From the NCBI GenBank assembly GCA_029824495.1, contig JALGXY010000025.1, positions 1 to 5,402 of the forward strand: DNA of 5,402 nt. The letters are read 5' to 3'. Position 1 is the first letter of the stretch. Every line of letters begins with the position of its first letter. The DNA comes from Fimbriimonadia bacterium (GTDB taxonomy: Bacteria > Armatimonadota > Fimbriimonadia > Fimbriimonadales > Fimbriimonadaceae). Positions 1-5,402 of this stretch are shown here, piece by piece. Both the position numbers and the translations under genes were made by a program. The notes beneath the pieces were generated by a model. The model ran no database searches, was not told where the DNA came from, and was given only the letters and a program-made list of their open reading frames with translations.

Positions 1-1
1 G

Positions 2-649
2 ATTGTTGCTCTCTGGAAAGACACGCTCTATTCCACCTGGTGGCTCAAGATCACCGGCATCCCGGCTACTGCCGAAGATGCTGCGGTCAACGGTCTCTGG
101 ATGTATGTCCTTCTTCTGCCGATCGGCCTCATGGGCTACATGGTCTTCAGTCGAAAGCACAACTGGATGAGCCGCATCCCGATCGGAATGCTCTTGGGCT
201 TCTGGTCCGGCCAGCAGCTCCTCAACTGGTGGCGCAAGTTTGGCCCCCAGATTTTCGACACGATCAATAAGCCAGTTATTCCGACATCGTCGGGAGAATT
301 CCTGCAGCCGGCGGTTGTTCAGCTCGACGGAAGCGGTGAGATCATTCCAAAGGATCCGGCAGTTGTGGCCGATATCCAGAGCACGCTCTATTGGTCCGGA
401 GCTCTCAGCAACGTCATCTTTGTTGTGACAGTGCTGGCGGCCCTGAGCTACTTCATCTTCAGCTACGACATCAAAGGCAAGATGATGCAGGGTGTCAACA
501 ACCTGGGGCGCTGGATGCTGATGATCGGTTTCGGTGCGATCTTTGGTGCGACGGTTATGGCGCGATTCGCGCTCGTTATCGACCGCATGGCTTACCTCTG
601 GCTTGAATGGGGCCAGAGTGTTCAGAGCGCTGTTGGCGGAGGCGGATAA
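2..649 (+). CDS. Polytopic membrane protein of unknown function, C-terminal part (5' end outside window)
   Basis: The reading frame is open from the first bases of the window to TAA at 647-649, giving about 215 visible residues. The internal ATG at 101 lies inside hydrophobic sequence and is not a convincing start, so the gene is taken as truncated by the window edge. About four hydrophobic segments are visible, at roughly residues 31-49, 59-77, 134-153 and 171-192. They are separated by a polar loop (about residues 80-130), and the protein ends in a short Gly-rich tail (GGGG). A tryptophan-rich stretch (LWKDTLYSTWW) precedes the first segment. There is no catalytic motif I recognise. From memory it resembles uncharacterised multi-pass membrane proteins of Armatimonadota and related phyla; that is an impression, and no function is assigned. 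The gene ends three bases before the inferred recO start, in the same frame, so the two are probably transcribed together. Confidence 0.75.
   Translation: MVALWKDTLYSTWWLKITGIPATAEDAAVNGLWMYVLLLPIGLMGYMVFSRKHNWMSRIPIGMLLGFWSGQQLLNWWRKFGPQIFDTINKPVIPTSSGEFLQPAVVQLDGSGEIIPKDPAVVADIQSTLYWSGALSNVIFVVTVLAALSYFIFSYDIKGKMMQGVNNLGRWMLMIGFGAIFGATVMARFALVIDRMAYLWLEWGQSVQSAVGGGG
638..642 (+). promoter_or_regulatory. Shine-Dalgarno GGAGG supporting a CTG start for recO
   Basis: GGAGG lies inside the last codons of the upstream membrane-protein gene, ten bases before the CTG at 653. It is the clearest ribosome-binding sequence ahead of any gene in the window. It is too far (76 bases) from the TTG at 719 to serve that start. 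It therefore favours initiation near 653, probably by translational coupling with termination at 647-649. The spacing is at the long end of the usual range. Confidence 0.45.
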
Positions 650-652
650 AAA

Positions 653-1399
653 CTGGCCGAGGTTTCGGTTGAAGCGATTGTCCTGAAAAGGACAGACAGT
701 GGTGAATCTGATCGCCGCTTGACGCTTCTCACCCGAGATCTCGGCAAACTGGACGTCATTGCTAAAGGCGCCAGGAAAGGAGGCTCACGGCTCGCAGGAG
801 TCAGTGAGCCTCTCATGATTGCGAAGATGACGTTTGCGGCTGGAAAGCACCGTCGTTATGTCACTCAAGCCCAGCCGGTGACCTCTCTGCCCAACCTCCG
901 GTCTGACTATGACCGGCTGATGGCCGGCCTCGCCCTTTGTGAGATCGTCTCCTATGCTCTTCCATATGAAGCGCCAGATGAGCCTCATTACGACCTGATT
1001 CTTCATGGCTTGGTGGGACTGGATGCTTCCGAGAGGTGGATGCCTGTTCTCGCCTGGGCAGAGTTGATGCTGTTGGTGATTGAAGGCCGTGCCCCAGATT
1101 GGCTGGAATGCCAGCACTCGGGAGGCCGTGAGACCGAAAACCCCTCGTATGTGTCTCCCCATGCAGGTGGTCGTATTGCTGCGGATCAGGCGATGCTTTG
1201 GCGTGACTCTTTTCAGGTCTCTGCTGAAGCGCTTATCGCGCTCAATCGGATGAAGGATCTTGATGCACCGCCGTCGAATCTCAAACCAGCCAGAGACTGC
1301 CTGAATGTTCTCCATCACTTCTGGCAGGAGATCCTGGAGAGGCAGTTGAAAGCGGGGAAGGCCCTGCTCAACACCATCCCGAACCAATCGCATTCTTGA
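653..1399 (+). CDS. recO: DNA repair protein RecO, probable CTG start
   Basis: RecO helps RecF and RecR load RecA onto SSB-coated single-stranded DNA in gap repair, acting in the cytoplasm. The start of the protein fits the RecO N-terminal OB fold: EAIVLKRTDSGESDRRLTLL (residues 7-26), then LGKLDVIAKGARK (30-42). A helical C-terminal domain follows, with GLALCEIVSYALPYEAP at about 92-108. The first in-frame TTG (719) would cut off the conserved AIVL and GESDR segments. No ATG, GTG or TTG lies between the upstream stop (647-649) and 719, so CTG at 653 is chosen. This gives 248 residues, a normal RecO length. The zinc-finger region is degenerate: C153 remains, but the expected partners are S156, A176 and Q179. 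The gene lies three bases after the membrane-protein gene and 23 before the binding-protein gene. Identity is well supported; the exact start is inferred. Confidence 0.88.
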   Translation: MAEVSVEAIVLKRTDSGESDRRLTLLTRDLGKLDVIAKGARKGGSRLAGVSEPLMIAKMTFAAGKHRRYVTQAQPVTSLPNLRSDYDRLMAGLALCEIVSYALPYEAPDEPHYDLILHGLVGLDASERWMPVLAWAELMLLVIEGRAPDWLECQHSGGRETENPSYVSPHAGGRIAADQAMLWRDSFQVSAEALIALNRMKDLDAPPSNLKPARDCLNVLHHFWQEILERQLKAGKALLNTIPNQSHS

Positions 1400-1422
1400 C
1401 GCTGAAGTAGAATAGCGGGACT

Positions 1423-3027
1423 ATGCGGCACCTCACACTTGGAGCTGTAGTGCTTGCGTCGGCCTTGCTGGTCGGTTGCGGGAGCTTCTCAAACCGGGAG
1501 GGATCCAAAGCGGCGGACAATGTCTATCGCTACCCGATCATCACCAACCCGACGTCACTCGATCCCGGCATGGTCCAGGATGGCGACACACTGGACATCA
1601 TTCAGCAGGTCTATGAGGGCCTGGTCAAATGGAGCCCAGACAACCTCGTTGTGCCCGGAATGGCCGAGAGCTGGGATATCGAAGACGAAGGTCGTCGATT
1701 TGTTTTCCATCTTAAGAAAGGCGCGAAATTCCACTCTGGACGAGAGGTGACTGCGCACGACTTTAAGTGGTCGATTGAGCGAAACTCCGATCCTGAGTTG
1801 GCCTCTCCAACCATCACGGCTTATCTGAGCGATATCGTCGGCATGGAGGAGAAGTTTGCCGGTGATGCAGATGAAGTTGTCGGCTACCAGGTTGTAGACG
1901 ATCACACGATTGAGATCACCTTGAAGCAGCCGACACCTTACTTCCTTGGCAAGCTGACCTACCTGGTCTCGGCTGTCATGGATAAAGACGCTGCACCGAC
2001 GGGCAGTGAGATGAACGACCTGAAGCAGATGGTTGGCACAGGCCCCTTCAGCATGAAGAAGTATGTGCGCGCCCAGGTTGTGGAGCTCGCTGCATTTGAC
2101 GATTATCACGAAGGACGACCGACTCTCGATGAGATTCATCGCCCGGTCATCACTGACGCCGTAATGCGGCTCGACAAGTACAAGACTGGGGAGCTCGACA
2201 TGACAATGCTCCAGCGCCAGGATATCGAGGCGATCCAGAAGGATCCCGAGCTGAAAGATCAGCTTCAGTTCTTCCAGCGTCCAGCTATCTGGTACATCGG
2301 CATGAACCGGTTGGCCTACCCTCCGTTCCAGGACCGCCGAGTTCGGCGTGCGTTTGCCATGGCGATCGATAAGGAGCTGATCGTCAATGACCGCATGGAC
2401 GGCATCAACACGGTTGCGAACAGCATTGTTCCTCCCGGTGTTCAAGGGCACCAAGAGGTCGCGGACTTCCTGCCTTATGATCCAGCAGCCGCTCGAAAGC
2501 TCTTGGCTGAGGCTGGCTACGCAGATGGAAAGGGACTGCCGCCGCTTGAGCTGTACTACCGTGAGAAGTTCCTCGACATCAATCTAGTCGCCGAAGCTGC
2601 GGCCGGAATGCTGAAAGAGAACCTCGGTGTTGATGTGAAGCTGCGAACAATGGAGTGGCGAGCGTATCTTGAAAAATACAATGCTGGCGAACTGCCTTTC
2701 TATCACATGCGATGGGCGGCCGACTACCTCGATGCGCAGAACTTCCTCAGCCACATGCTGGCGTCATTCGGTCCTGAGAACAAGATGGGCTACAACAACG
2801 CTGAGTTCGATGATCTCTGCCGACAAGCTGATTCGATCATGGAATGGAGCGAGCGAGAGCCGCTCTATAACAGAGCCGAAAATATCGCCCTTCAGGATGC
2901 TGTCTGGGTGCCGATCTACTTCCAGCGAGATGCAGAACTGCATCGACCGGAGCTGAACGGCCTCCGATTCTCGCTCTTCGGACACCTGCCGCACACTGGG
3001 GCAGAAATCCTTCGAGCGAAAGACTAG
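1423..3027 (+). CDS. ABC transporter substrate-binding lipoprotein, family 5 (oligopeptide/dipeptide type)
   Basis: This is an extracytoplasmic solute-binding protein that would deliver a peptide or similar solute to an ABC importer. Residues 1-18 form a lipoprotein signal peptide ending in a lipobox (LVGC), with C19 as the predicted lipidated residue. Family 5 hallmarks follow in order: TSLDPGMVQDGDTLDIIQQV with YEGLVKW (44-70); GMAESWDIEDEGRRFVFHLK (79-98), then FHSGREVTAHDFKWSIER (103-120); GTGPFSMKKY (205-214); RRVRRAFAMAIDKELI (305-320); and PYDPAAARKLLAEAGY (351-366). At 534 residues it has the normal length and looks intact. The ATG start is fixed by the signal peptide, although only a weak purine run (AGCGGGA) precedes it. 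No permease or ATPase gene lies in the window, so it is an orphan here. The next gene, six bases away, encodes an AraC-type regulator that may control or be controlled with it. The ligand cannot be read from sequence; peptides are the default, but nickel, sugars or other solutes occur in this family. Confidence 0.92.
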   Translation: MRHLTLGAVVLASALLVGCGSFSNREGSKAADNVYRYPIITNPTSLDPGMVQDGDTLDIIQQVYEGLVKWSPDNLVVPGMAESWDIEDEGRRFVFHLKKGAKFHSGREVTAHDFKWSIERNSDPELASPTITAYLSDIVGMEEKFAGDADEVVGYQVVDDHTIEITLKQPTPYFLGKLTYLVSAVMDKDAAPTGSEMNDLKQMVGTGPFSMKKYVRAQVVELAAFDDYHEGRPTLDEIHRPVITDAVMRLDKYKTGELDMTMLQRQDIEAIQKDPELKDQLQFFQRPAIWYIGMNRLAYPPFQDRRVRRAFAMAIDKELIVNDRMDGINTVANSIVPPGVQGHQEVADFLPYDPAAARKLLAEAGYADGKGLPPLELYYREKFLDINLVAEAAAGMLKENLGVDVKLRTMEWRAYLEKYNAGELPFYHMRWAADYLDAQNFLSHMLASFGPENKMGYNNAEFDDLCRQADSIMEWSEREPLYNRAENIALQDAVWVPIYFQRDAELHRPELNGLRFSLFGHLPHTGAEILRAKD

Positions 3028-3033
3028 TTCGAT

Positions 3034-4275
3034 ATGGCGAAGGGTGCGGAGTCGAGCTTCCTCACCGGTCAGATGGCCAGGGATCCTTCCTTGGCCATCT
3101 GGCGGCCAGATTCTCCTGAGTTAAAGGCCTGCGGTTTTAAGGGCGGCCGCGCCTGGCAGAGCAATGGCGGACCTGCTCGGCGACATCCAGCCCGAGCCTA
3201 TCCGCTCTCCCTCGAAGTTCCTCTTCCCGATTCTCCTGGTCGGCTCAAACAGATCTCTATCGTCGGCGTCTTTGCGCTCTATGCGCGCGCTGATATTGAG
3301 CCGAATGGTGCCCTGGGCGGGGCGCTTAGAATTCAGCATCGTGGCGAAACAGTCAAAAGGATCGATCTGATCCAGGGCCGCCATTACGGAGATGCCGAAG
3401 ATCTAACCAGCGTCTTCCGCCGAATCGGCGACGGCACCACACTCGAAACTGTTGGGCAGGCCGAGTTTGAAGTCGGTACTTACCGGGTCGATGTTCTTAG
3501 AATGGACATTCCGAAGGGAGTTGTGGCCGACGGCATTGTCCTGGCTGATCTTGGCACTCCGGCCAGCTTTGCAGTCTTCGATGTTGTTTTTGAATTCGAA
3601 CAGGCGCTGGTCTGTCCATTTCGAGGTGCCGGGGATCAGATCGGATTGAATGAGCTCGGCAAAATCCTGCGAATGCGGGATGGCCGCCAGTTTGAAGCTG
3701 CGCTGCAGCAGCTCATTCAGAGTCTTTCCAAGCCTGGTCAGAACCTGGATGAAGCCCGCGGACTAGTCTTGACCTTCCAGGCTGCCGTCACAGCGGCTCT
3801 GCTTGAGATGGGGGGGCCAAAGAGTGCTCATCGGTTCCTCCTCGACTCGGTCAGGAAGATGGAGAACCTCGAATCAGGAAGGGCTATGGCAGAGCACGGT
3901 GCCGAGTCGCTCAGGATTCTGACCCTGCCGATTTTTGGCGAGAACAAGACGCGATCAGCAGACTTGATCGACGATGCGATTGAGTACATCGACAAGCACT
4001 TTGCGGTTGGCTTGACCGACGAACAGGTCGCAGCTCATGTCGGAATGAGCACATCTCACTTTCGCCATCTCTTTAGGGAAGCCACCAGGCAGTCCTTTCA
4101 CAAATACGTTCTCGGCCTCAGGCTTGAGAGGGCAAAAGAGCTGGTCCTGCAGACTGACGTCTCTCTCCAAGAGATCTCAGACATGGTCGGTTTCGTAAGC
4201 CCTGCACACTTCAGCAGGGCCTTCTCATCCAGGTTTGGTGTTGCCCCATCCAGCCTACGAGCGGCCAAAAACTGA
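3034..4275 (+). CDS. AraC-family transcriptional regulator with an unassigned beta-rich N-terminal domain
   Basis: The C-terminal residues 311-411 form a typical AraC DNA-binding domain with two helix-turn-helix units: LTDEQVAAHVGMSTSHFRHL (327-346) and VSLQEISDMVGFVSPAHFSR (376-395), ending in FGVAPSSLR. Residues about 240-300 are helical and resemble the linker seen before this domain in many AraC regulators. Residues about 35-190 are rich in predicted beta strands (for example VPLPDSPGRLKQISIVGVFALY and AVFDVVFEFEQ) and do not look like the common AraC cupin. A galactose-binding-like beta-sandwich sensor is possible but unproven. Start options are ATG 3034 (chosen, 413 aa), ATG 3073 and TTG 3091; none has a good ribosome-binding site, and no standard start lies just downstream. 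A strong hairpin covers the latter two. The gene follows the substrate-binding protein by six bases, suggesting a sensing or uptake link. DNA-binding role is secure; target and ligand are unknown. Confidence 0.88.
   Translation: MAKGAESSFLTGQMARDPSLAIWRPDSPELKACGFKGGRAWQSNGGPARRHPARAYPLSLEVPLPDSPGRLKQISIVGVFALYARADIEPNGALGGALRIQHRGETVKRIDLIQGRHYGDAEDLTSVFRRIGDGTTLETVGQAEFEVGTYRVDVLRMDIPKGVVADGIVLADLGTPASFAVFDVVFEFEQALVCPFRGAGDQIGLNELGKILRMRDGRQFEAALQQLIQSLSKPGQNLDEARGLVLTFQAAVTAALLEMGGPKSAHRFLLDSVRKMENLESGRAMAEHGAESLRILTLPIFGENKTRSADLIDDAIEYIDKHFAVGLTDEQVAAHVGMSTSHFRHLFREATRQSFHKYVLGLRLERAKELVLQTDVSLQEISDMVGFVSPAHFSRAFSSRFGVAPSSLRAAKN
3070..3101 (+). other. Strong 14-bp hairpin at the start of the AraC-type gene
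   Basis: The arms CAGATGGCCAGGGA (3070-3083) and TCCTTGGCCATCTG (3088-3101) pair along their full length with one G-U wobble, around a four-base loop (TCCT). It begins 43 bases after the stop of the binding-protein gene and lies within codons 13-23 of the predicted regulator. The downstream sequence (GCGGCCAGATTCTCC) lacks a T-run, so it is not a classic intrinsic terminator. It could still stabilise the upstream mRNA end, attenuate, or limit translation of the regulator. If it is a terminator, the regulator start would need rethinking. The pairing is seen directly; the role is inference. Confidence 0.6.
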
Positions 4276-4290
4276 ACATTTTTTGGTTTT
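4265..4290 (+). terminator. Weak terminator-like hairpin over the end of the AraC-type gene
   Basis: CCAAAAA (4265-4271) pairs with TTTTTGG (4280-4286) around an eight-base loop that contains the TGA stop (4273-4275). TTTT (4287-4290) follows directly. The order stem then T-run is right for an intrinsic terminator, but the stem is mostly A-T and would be weak. It is the only candidate immediately after the gene; the strong hairpin at 4501-4532 may also serve as a distal stop. Confidence 0.3.
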
Positions 4291-4311
4291 CAGCCATCAT
4301 AGAGATGTACT

Positions 4312-4343
4312 GGTCGGCAAATTCTCACCTAAAACTGCCGACC
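4312..4343. repeat. Inverted repeat, 8-bp arms
   Basis: GGTCGGCA (4312-4319) and TGCCGACC (4336-4343) are perfect reverse complements separated by 16 bases. No T-run follows on either side, so a terminator is unlikely. It could be a stem in a structured transcript or a dyad operator. The half-site spacing of about two helical turns is compatible with either. Confidence 0.4.
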
Positions 4344-4362
4344 GAAGACGCTGAACCCACCG

Positions 4363-4459
4363 GCCTGACATGCTGAATCAGGCGATCGGGCGACCGAGTT
4401 AAGACAAACGACTTGGTCTAAACCCGAGATGGGGAAGCGAGTTCGGCGAGGTCGAACTC
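4363..4459. other. Cluster of moderate hairpins in the convergent intergenic region
   Basis: Three further stems follow one another. GCCTGA/TCAGGC (4363-4368 with 4378-4383) has a nine-base loop. An imperfect stem joins 4395-4408 to 4413-4426 with 11 of 14 positions paired. GAGTTCG/CGAACTC (4439-4445 with 4453-4459) has a seven-base loop. An alternative to part of the second is TCGG/CCGA closing a GCGA tetraloop (4386-4397). No open reading frame covers this stretch. It may be a small structured RNA or simply untranslated 3' sequence; I do not recognise a known RNA family. Confidence 0.25.
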
Positions 4460-4500
4460 TGGACCTGCAGTTTGGGTCAGCGGACGATTTGAAAAGAGAG

Positions 4501-4532
4501 ACGGGCGGTCTGACTAAGATCAGACCGCCCGT
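4501..4532 (-). terminator. Strong intrinsic terminator between convergent groups
   Basis: ACGGGCGGTCTGA (4501-4513) pairs perfectly with TCAGACCGCCCGT (4520-4532), a GC-rich 13-bp stem with a six-base loop. Read on the minus strand it lies 23 bases after the LemA stop and is followed by CTCTCTTTTC, a fair T-rich tract. On the plus strand it is followed by TTCTGTTGATTT, a weaker tract. It is therefore best read as the terminator of the LemA group, possibly bidirectional. Confidence 0.8.
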
Positions 4533-4555
4533 TCTGTTGATTTCCTGGTCAAACT

Positions 4556-5110
4556 TCAGAACTTGACTTTGACTGCTTCTCGCTGAACCGGATCGTCGAT
4601 CTCGAAGAGTTCTTCTGGCTGGAAGGTGAACATTGAGGCGATCACACTGCTCGGAAAGACCTCGATCTGTGTGTTGTAGTTCGTCACAACATCGTTGTAG
4701 TACTGTCGCGCGAACGAGATCTTGTTCTCAGTCGACCGGAGCTCCTCCTGGAGCTCGAGCATGTTTTTGTTCGATGTCAGTTCGGGATAAGCCTCGCTCA
4801 GTCCGAAGATCCCGCTTAGGGCTCCTGCAACTGCGGCCTCTGCCTTCGCCTTGTCACCAACAGTCTTGGCCTGCAGAGCCTGGGAGCGAGCTTGGATCAC
4901 CTTTTCTAGGGTCTCCTGCTCGTGCTTCATGAATCCCTTGACCGTTTCGACCAGGTTGGGGATCAAGTCATACCGACGCTTCAGTTGAACGTCGATCTGC
5001 GCCCAGGCGTTCTGCACCTGGACTCGCTTTTTGACCAGGCCGTTGTACATCCCAACGAAAATCAGGATGAATGAAACGGCGAGGATTCCGATGATGATTG
5101 CTGGCCACAT
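4556..5110 (-). CDS. lemA: LemA family membrane-anchored protein
   Basis: The protein has one N-terminal membrane segment (WPAIIIGILAVSFILIFVGM) followed by the LemA signature: YNGLVKKRVQVQNAWAQIDV, LKRRYDLIPNLVETVKGF, then KHEQETLEKVIQARSQA. The C-terminal half keeps the helical hallmarks EAYPELTSNKNMLELQEEL, TENKISFARQYYNDVV and NYNTQIEVFPSSVIASMF. Its fold is an extended helical bundle facing away from the cytoplasm; the biochemical role of the family is unsettled. The start is set at ATG 5110 (184 aa); TTG at 5116 would add two residues. AAGG overlapping the upstream stop (5121-5124) is the only ribosome-binding candidate and fits ATG better (10 bases) than TTG (4 bases). It follows the small upstream gene closely, so the two are probably cotranscribed, and it ends before a strong terminator. 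The TPM-domain or HtpX partner genes often beside lemA are not on its downstream side. Confidence 0.93.
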   Translation of the reverse strand: MWPAIIIGILAVSFILIFVGMYNGLVKKRVQVQNAWAQIDVQLKRRYDLIPNLVETVKGFMKHEQETLEKVIQARSQALQAKTVGDKAKAEAAVAGALSGIFGLSEAYPELTSNKNMLELQEELRSTENKISFARQYYNDVVTNYNTQIEVFPSSVIASMFTFQPEELFEIDDPVQREAVKVKF

Positions 5111-5122
5111 ATCCAATTAACC

Positions 5123-5402
5123 TTACGATTTGTCGTCGTCTTCCGTTGCTCGGGTCATCGGCACAGGATCGAACCGTCCTTCTAAGAAGAGAACTGTGCC
5201 GTCCTCCTGCAGCTCCATGATGGCCTCGGGGTTGCTTCCTGGAGGAAGTTTTGACCCGAGCTGCTCTTTTACAACCAGGGTCACCTTGTCTTTCTTCATT
5301 CTTGCAACACCAGCAAGCGGGACCCCTTGGGTGATCATGTCGAAGCTGCCGTCGCTCTTGATGGTGACGACCACGGTCGACATCGTATTGGCAATCGGGT
5401 CA
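5123..5402 (-). CDS. Hypothetical beta-rich small protein or C-terminal part of a larger one
   Basis: The frame ends with TAA at 5123-5125 and has an ATG at 5383, which would give 86 residues. It has no stop between that ATG and the window edge, and no Shine-Dalgarno sequence precedes the ATG, so the gene may begin outside the window. The sequence is a run of likely beta strands: VVVTIKSDGSFDMITQGVPL, ARMKKDKVTLVVKEQLG and AIMELQEDGTVLFLEGRFDP, ending in an acidic tail (EDDDKS). The pattern of a strand, a DG turn, then a lysine-rich strand before VTLVV resembles small lipocalin-like or META-like barrel repeats in uncharacterised secreted proteins; this is a resemblance only. No signal peptide is visible in the part present. 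It lies immediately upstream of lemA, 12 bases before its ATG, and its stop codon overlaps the lemA ribosome-binding candidate, suggesting coupled translation. Confidence 0.6.
   Translation of the reverse strand, partial: DPIANTMSTVVVTIKSDGSFDMITQGVPLAGVARMKKDKVTLVVKEQLGSKLPPGSNPEAIMELQEDGTVLFLEGRFDPVPMTRATEDDDKS

Noticed and set aside
719..721. TTG as the start of recO
   Set aside because: It would remove the conserved N-terminal strand (AIVL) and GESDR motif of RecO, and no ribosome-binding site precedes it.
785..1393. Open frame of 202 codons on the minus strand
   Set aside because: It lies entirely opposite recO and shows no family features; it is best explained as a by-product of recO codon use.
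1555..2454. Long open frame of 299 codons on the minus strand
   Set aside because: It is antisense to the well-supported substrate-binding protein gene, and its product shows no recognisable domain or plausible composition.
3144..3151. GCGGCCGC palindrome
   Set aside because: An eight-base GC palindrome in GC-rich coding sequence is unremarkable and has no paired partner or context suggesting function.
3164..3370. Short plus-strand frame inside the AraC-type gene
   Set aside because: It overlaps the regulator in another frame and has no recognisable features. The regulator frame stays open through it and encodes a plausible beta-rich domain.
4283..4311. Possible sigma-70 promoter (TTGGTT, 17 bases, TGTACT)
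   Set aside because: Only three of six and four of six positions match consensus, which is expected by chance. It is relevant only if a small RNA is shown to start here.
4380..4465. tRNA-like appearance of the stems in the convergent gap
   Set aside because: There is no seven-bp acceptor stem, no proper anticodon loop and no T-loop GTTCGAATC-type motif in the right position on either strand.

Overview
This window carries two gene groups that run toward each other and meet in a gap of about 280 bases. Base composition is moderately GC-rich. Nothing indicates a phage, plasmid, insertion sequence or CRISPR array. No rRNA or tRNA is recognisable, so the organism can only be guessed. The gene content (RecO, a lipobox-bearing solute-binding protein, LemA) is bacterial. 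The style of the proteins, especially the multi-pass membrane protein at the left edge and the AraC protein with an unassigned beta-rich front half, reminds me of Armatimonadota (Fimbriimonadales-like) genomes. That is a low-confidence impression, not a result.

Left group (+ strand, 2-4275): the C-terminal part of a polytopic membrane protein of unknown function; recO (recombination mediator); a family 5 (oligopeptide/dipeptide type) ABC-transporter substrate-binding lipoprotein; and an AraC-family regulator. The gaps are very short (3, 23 and 6 bases), so co-transcription is plausible. However, a strong 14-bp hairpin lies just inside the predicted start of the araC-type gene and could separate or regulate it. 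No permease or ATPase gene accompanies the binding protein here. The recO reading frame has no ATG, GTG or TTG where the conserved N-terminus begins. Conservation points to a CTG start at 653, three bases after the stop of the upstream gene and in the same frame.

Middle (4276-4555): a non-coding region between convergent genes. It holds a weak A/T-rich terminator-like hairpin over the araC stop, a series of moderate hairpins (4312-4459), and a strong 13-bp terminator hairpin (4501-4532) that best serves the minus-strand group.

Right group (- strand, 4556-5402): a LemA-family membrane-anchored protein, preceded by a small beta-rich protein of unknown function whose reading frame stays open to the window edge and may be the tail of a longer gene. 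The genes look like ordinary chromosomal housekeeping and accessory genes. I do not see a clear new multi-gene system. The points most worth a second look are the recO start, the hairpin at the araC start, the unassigned sensor-like domain of the AraC protein beside an orphan binding protein, and the structured convergent gap.
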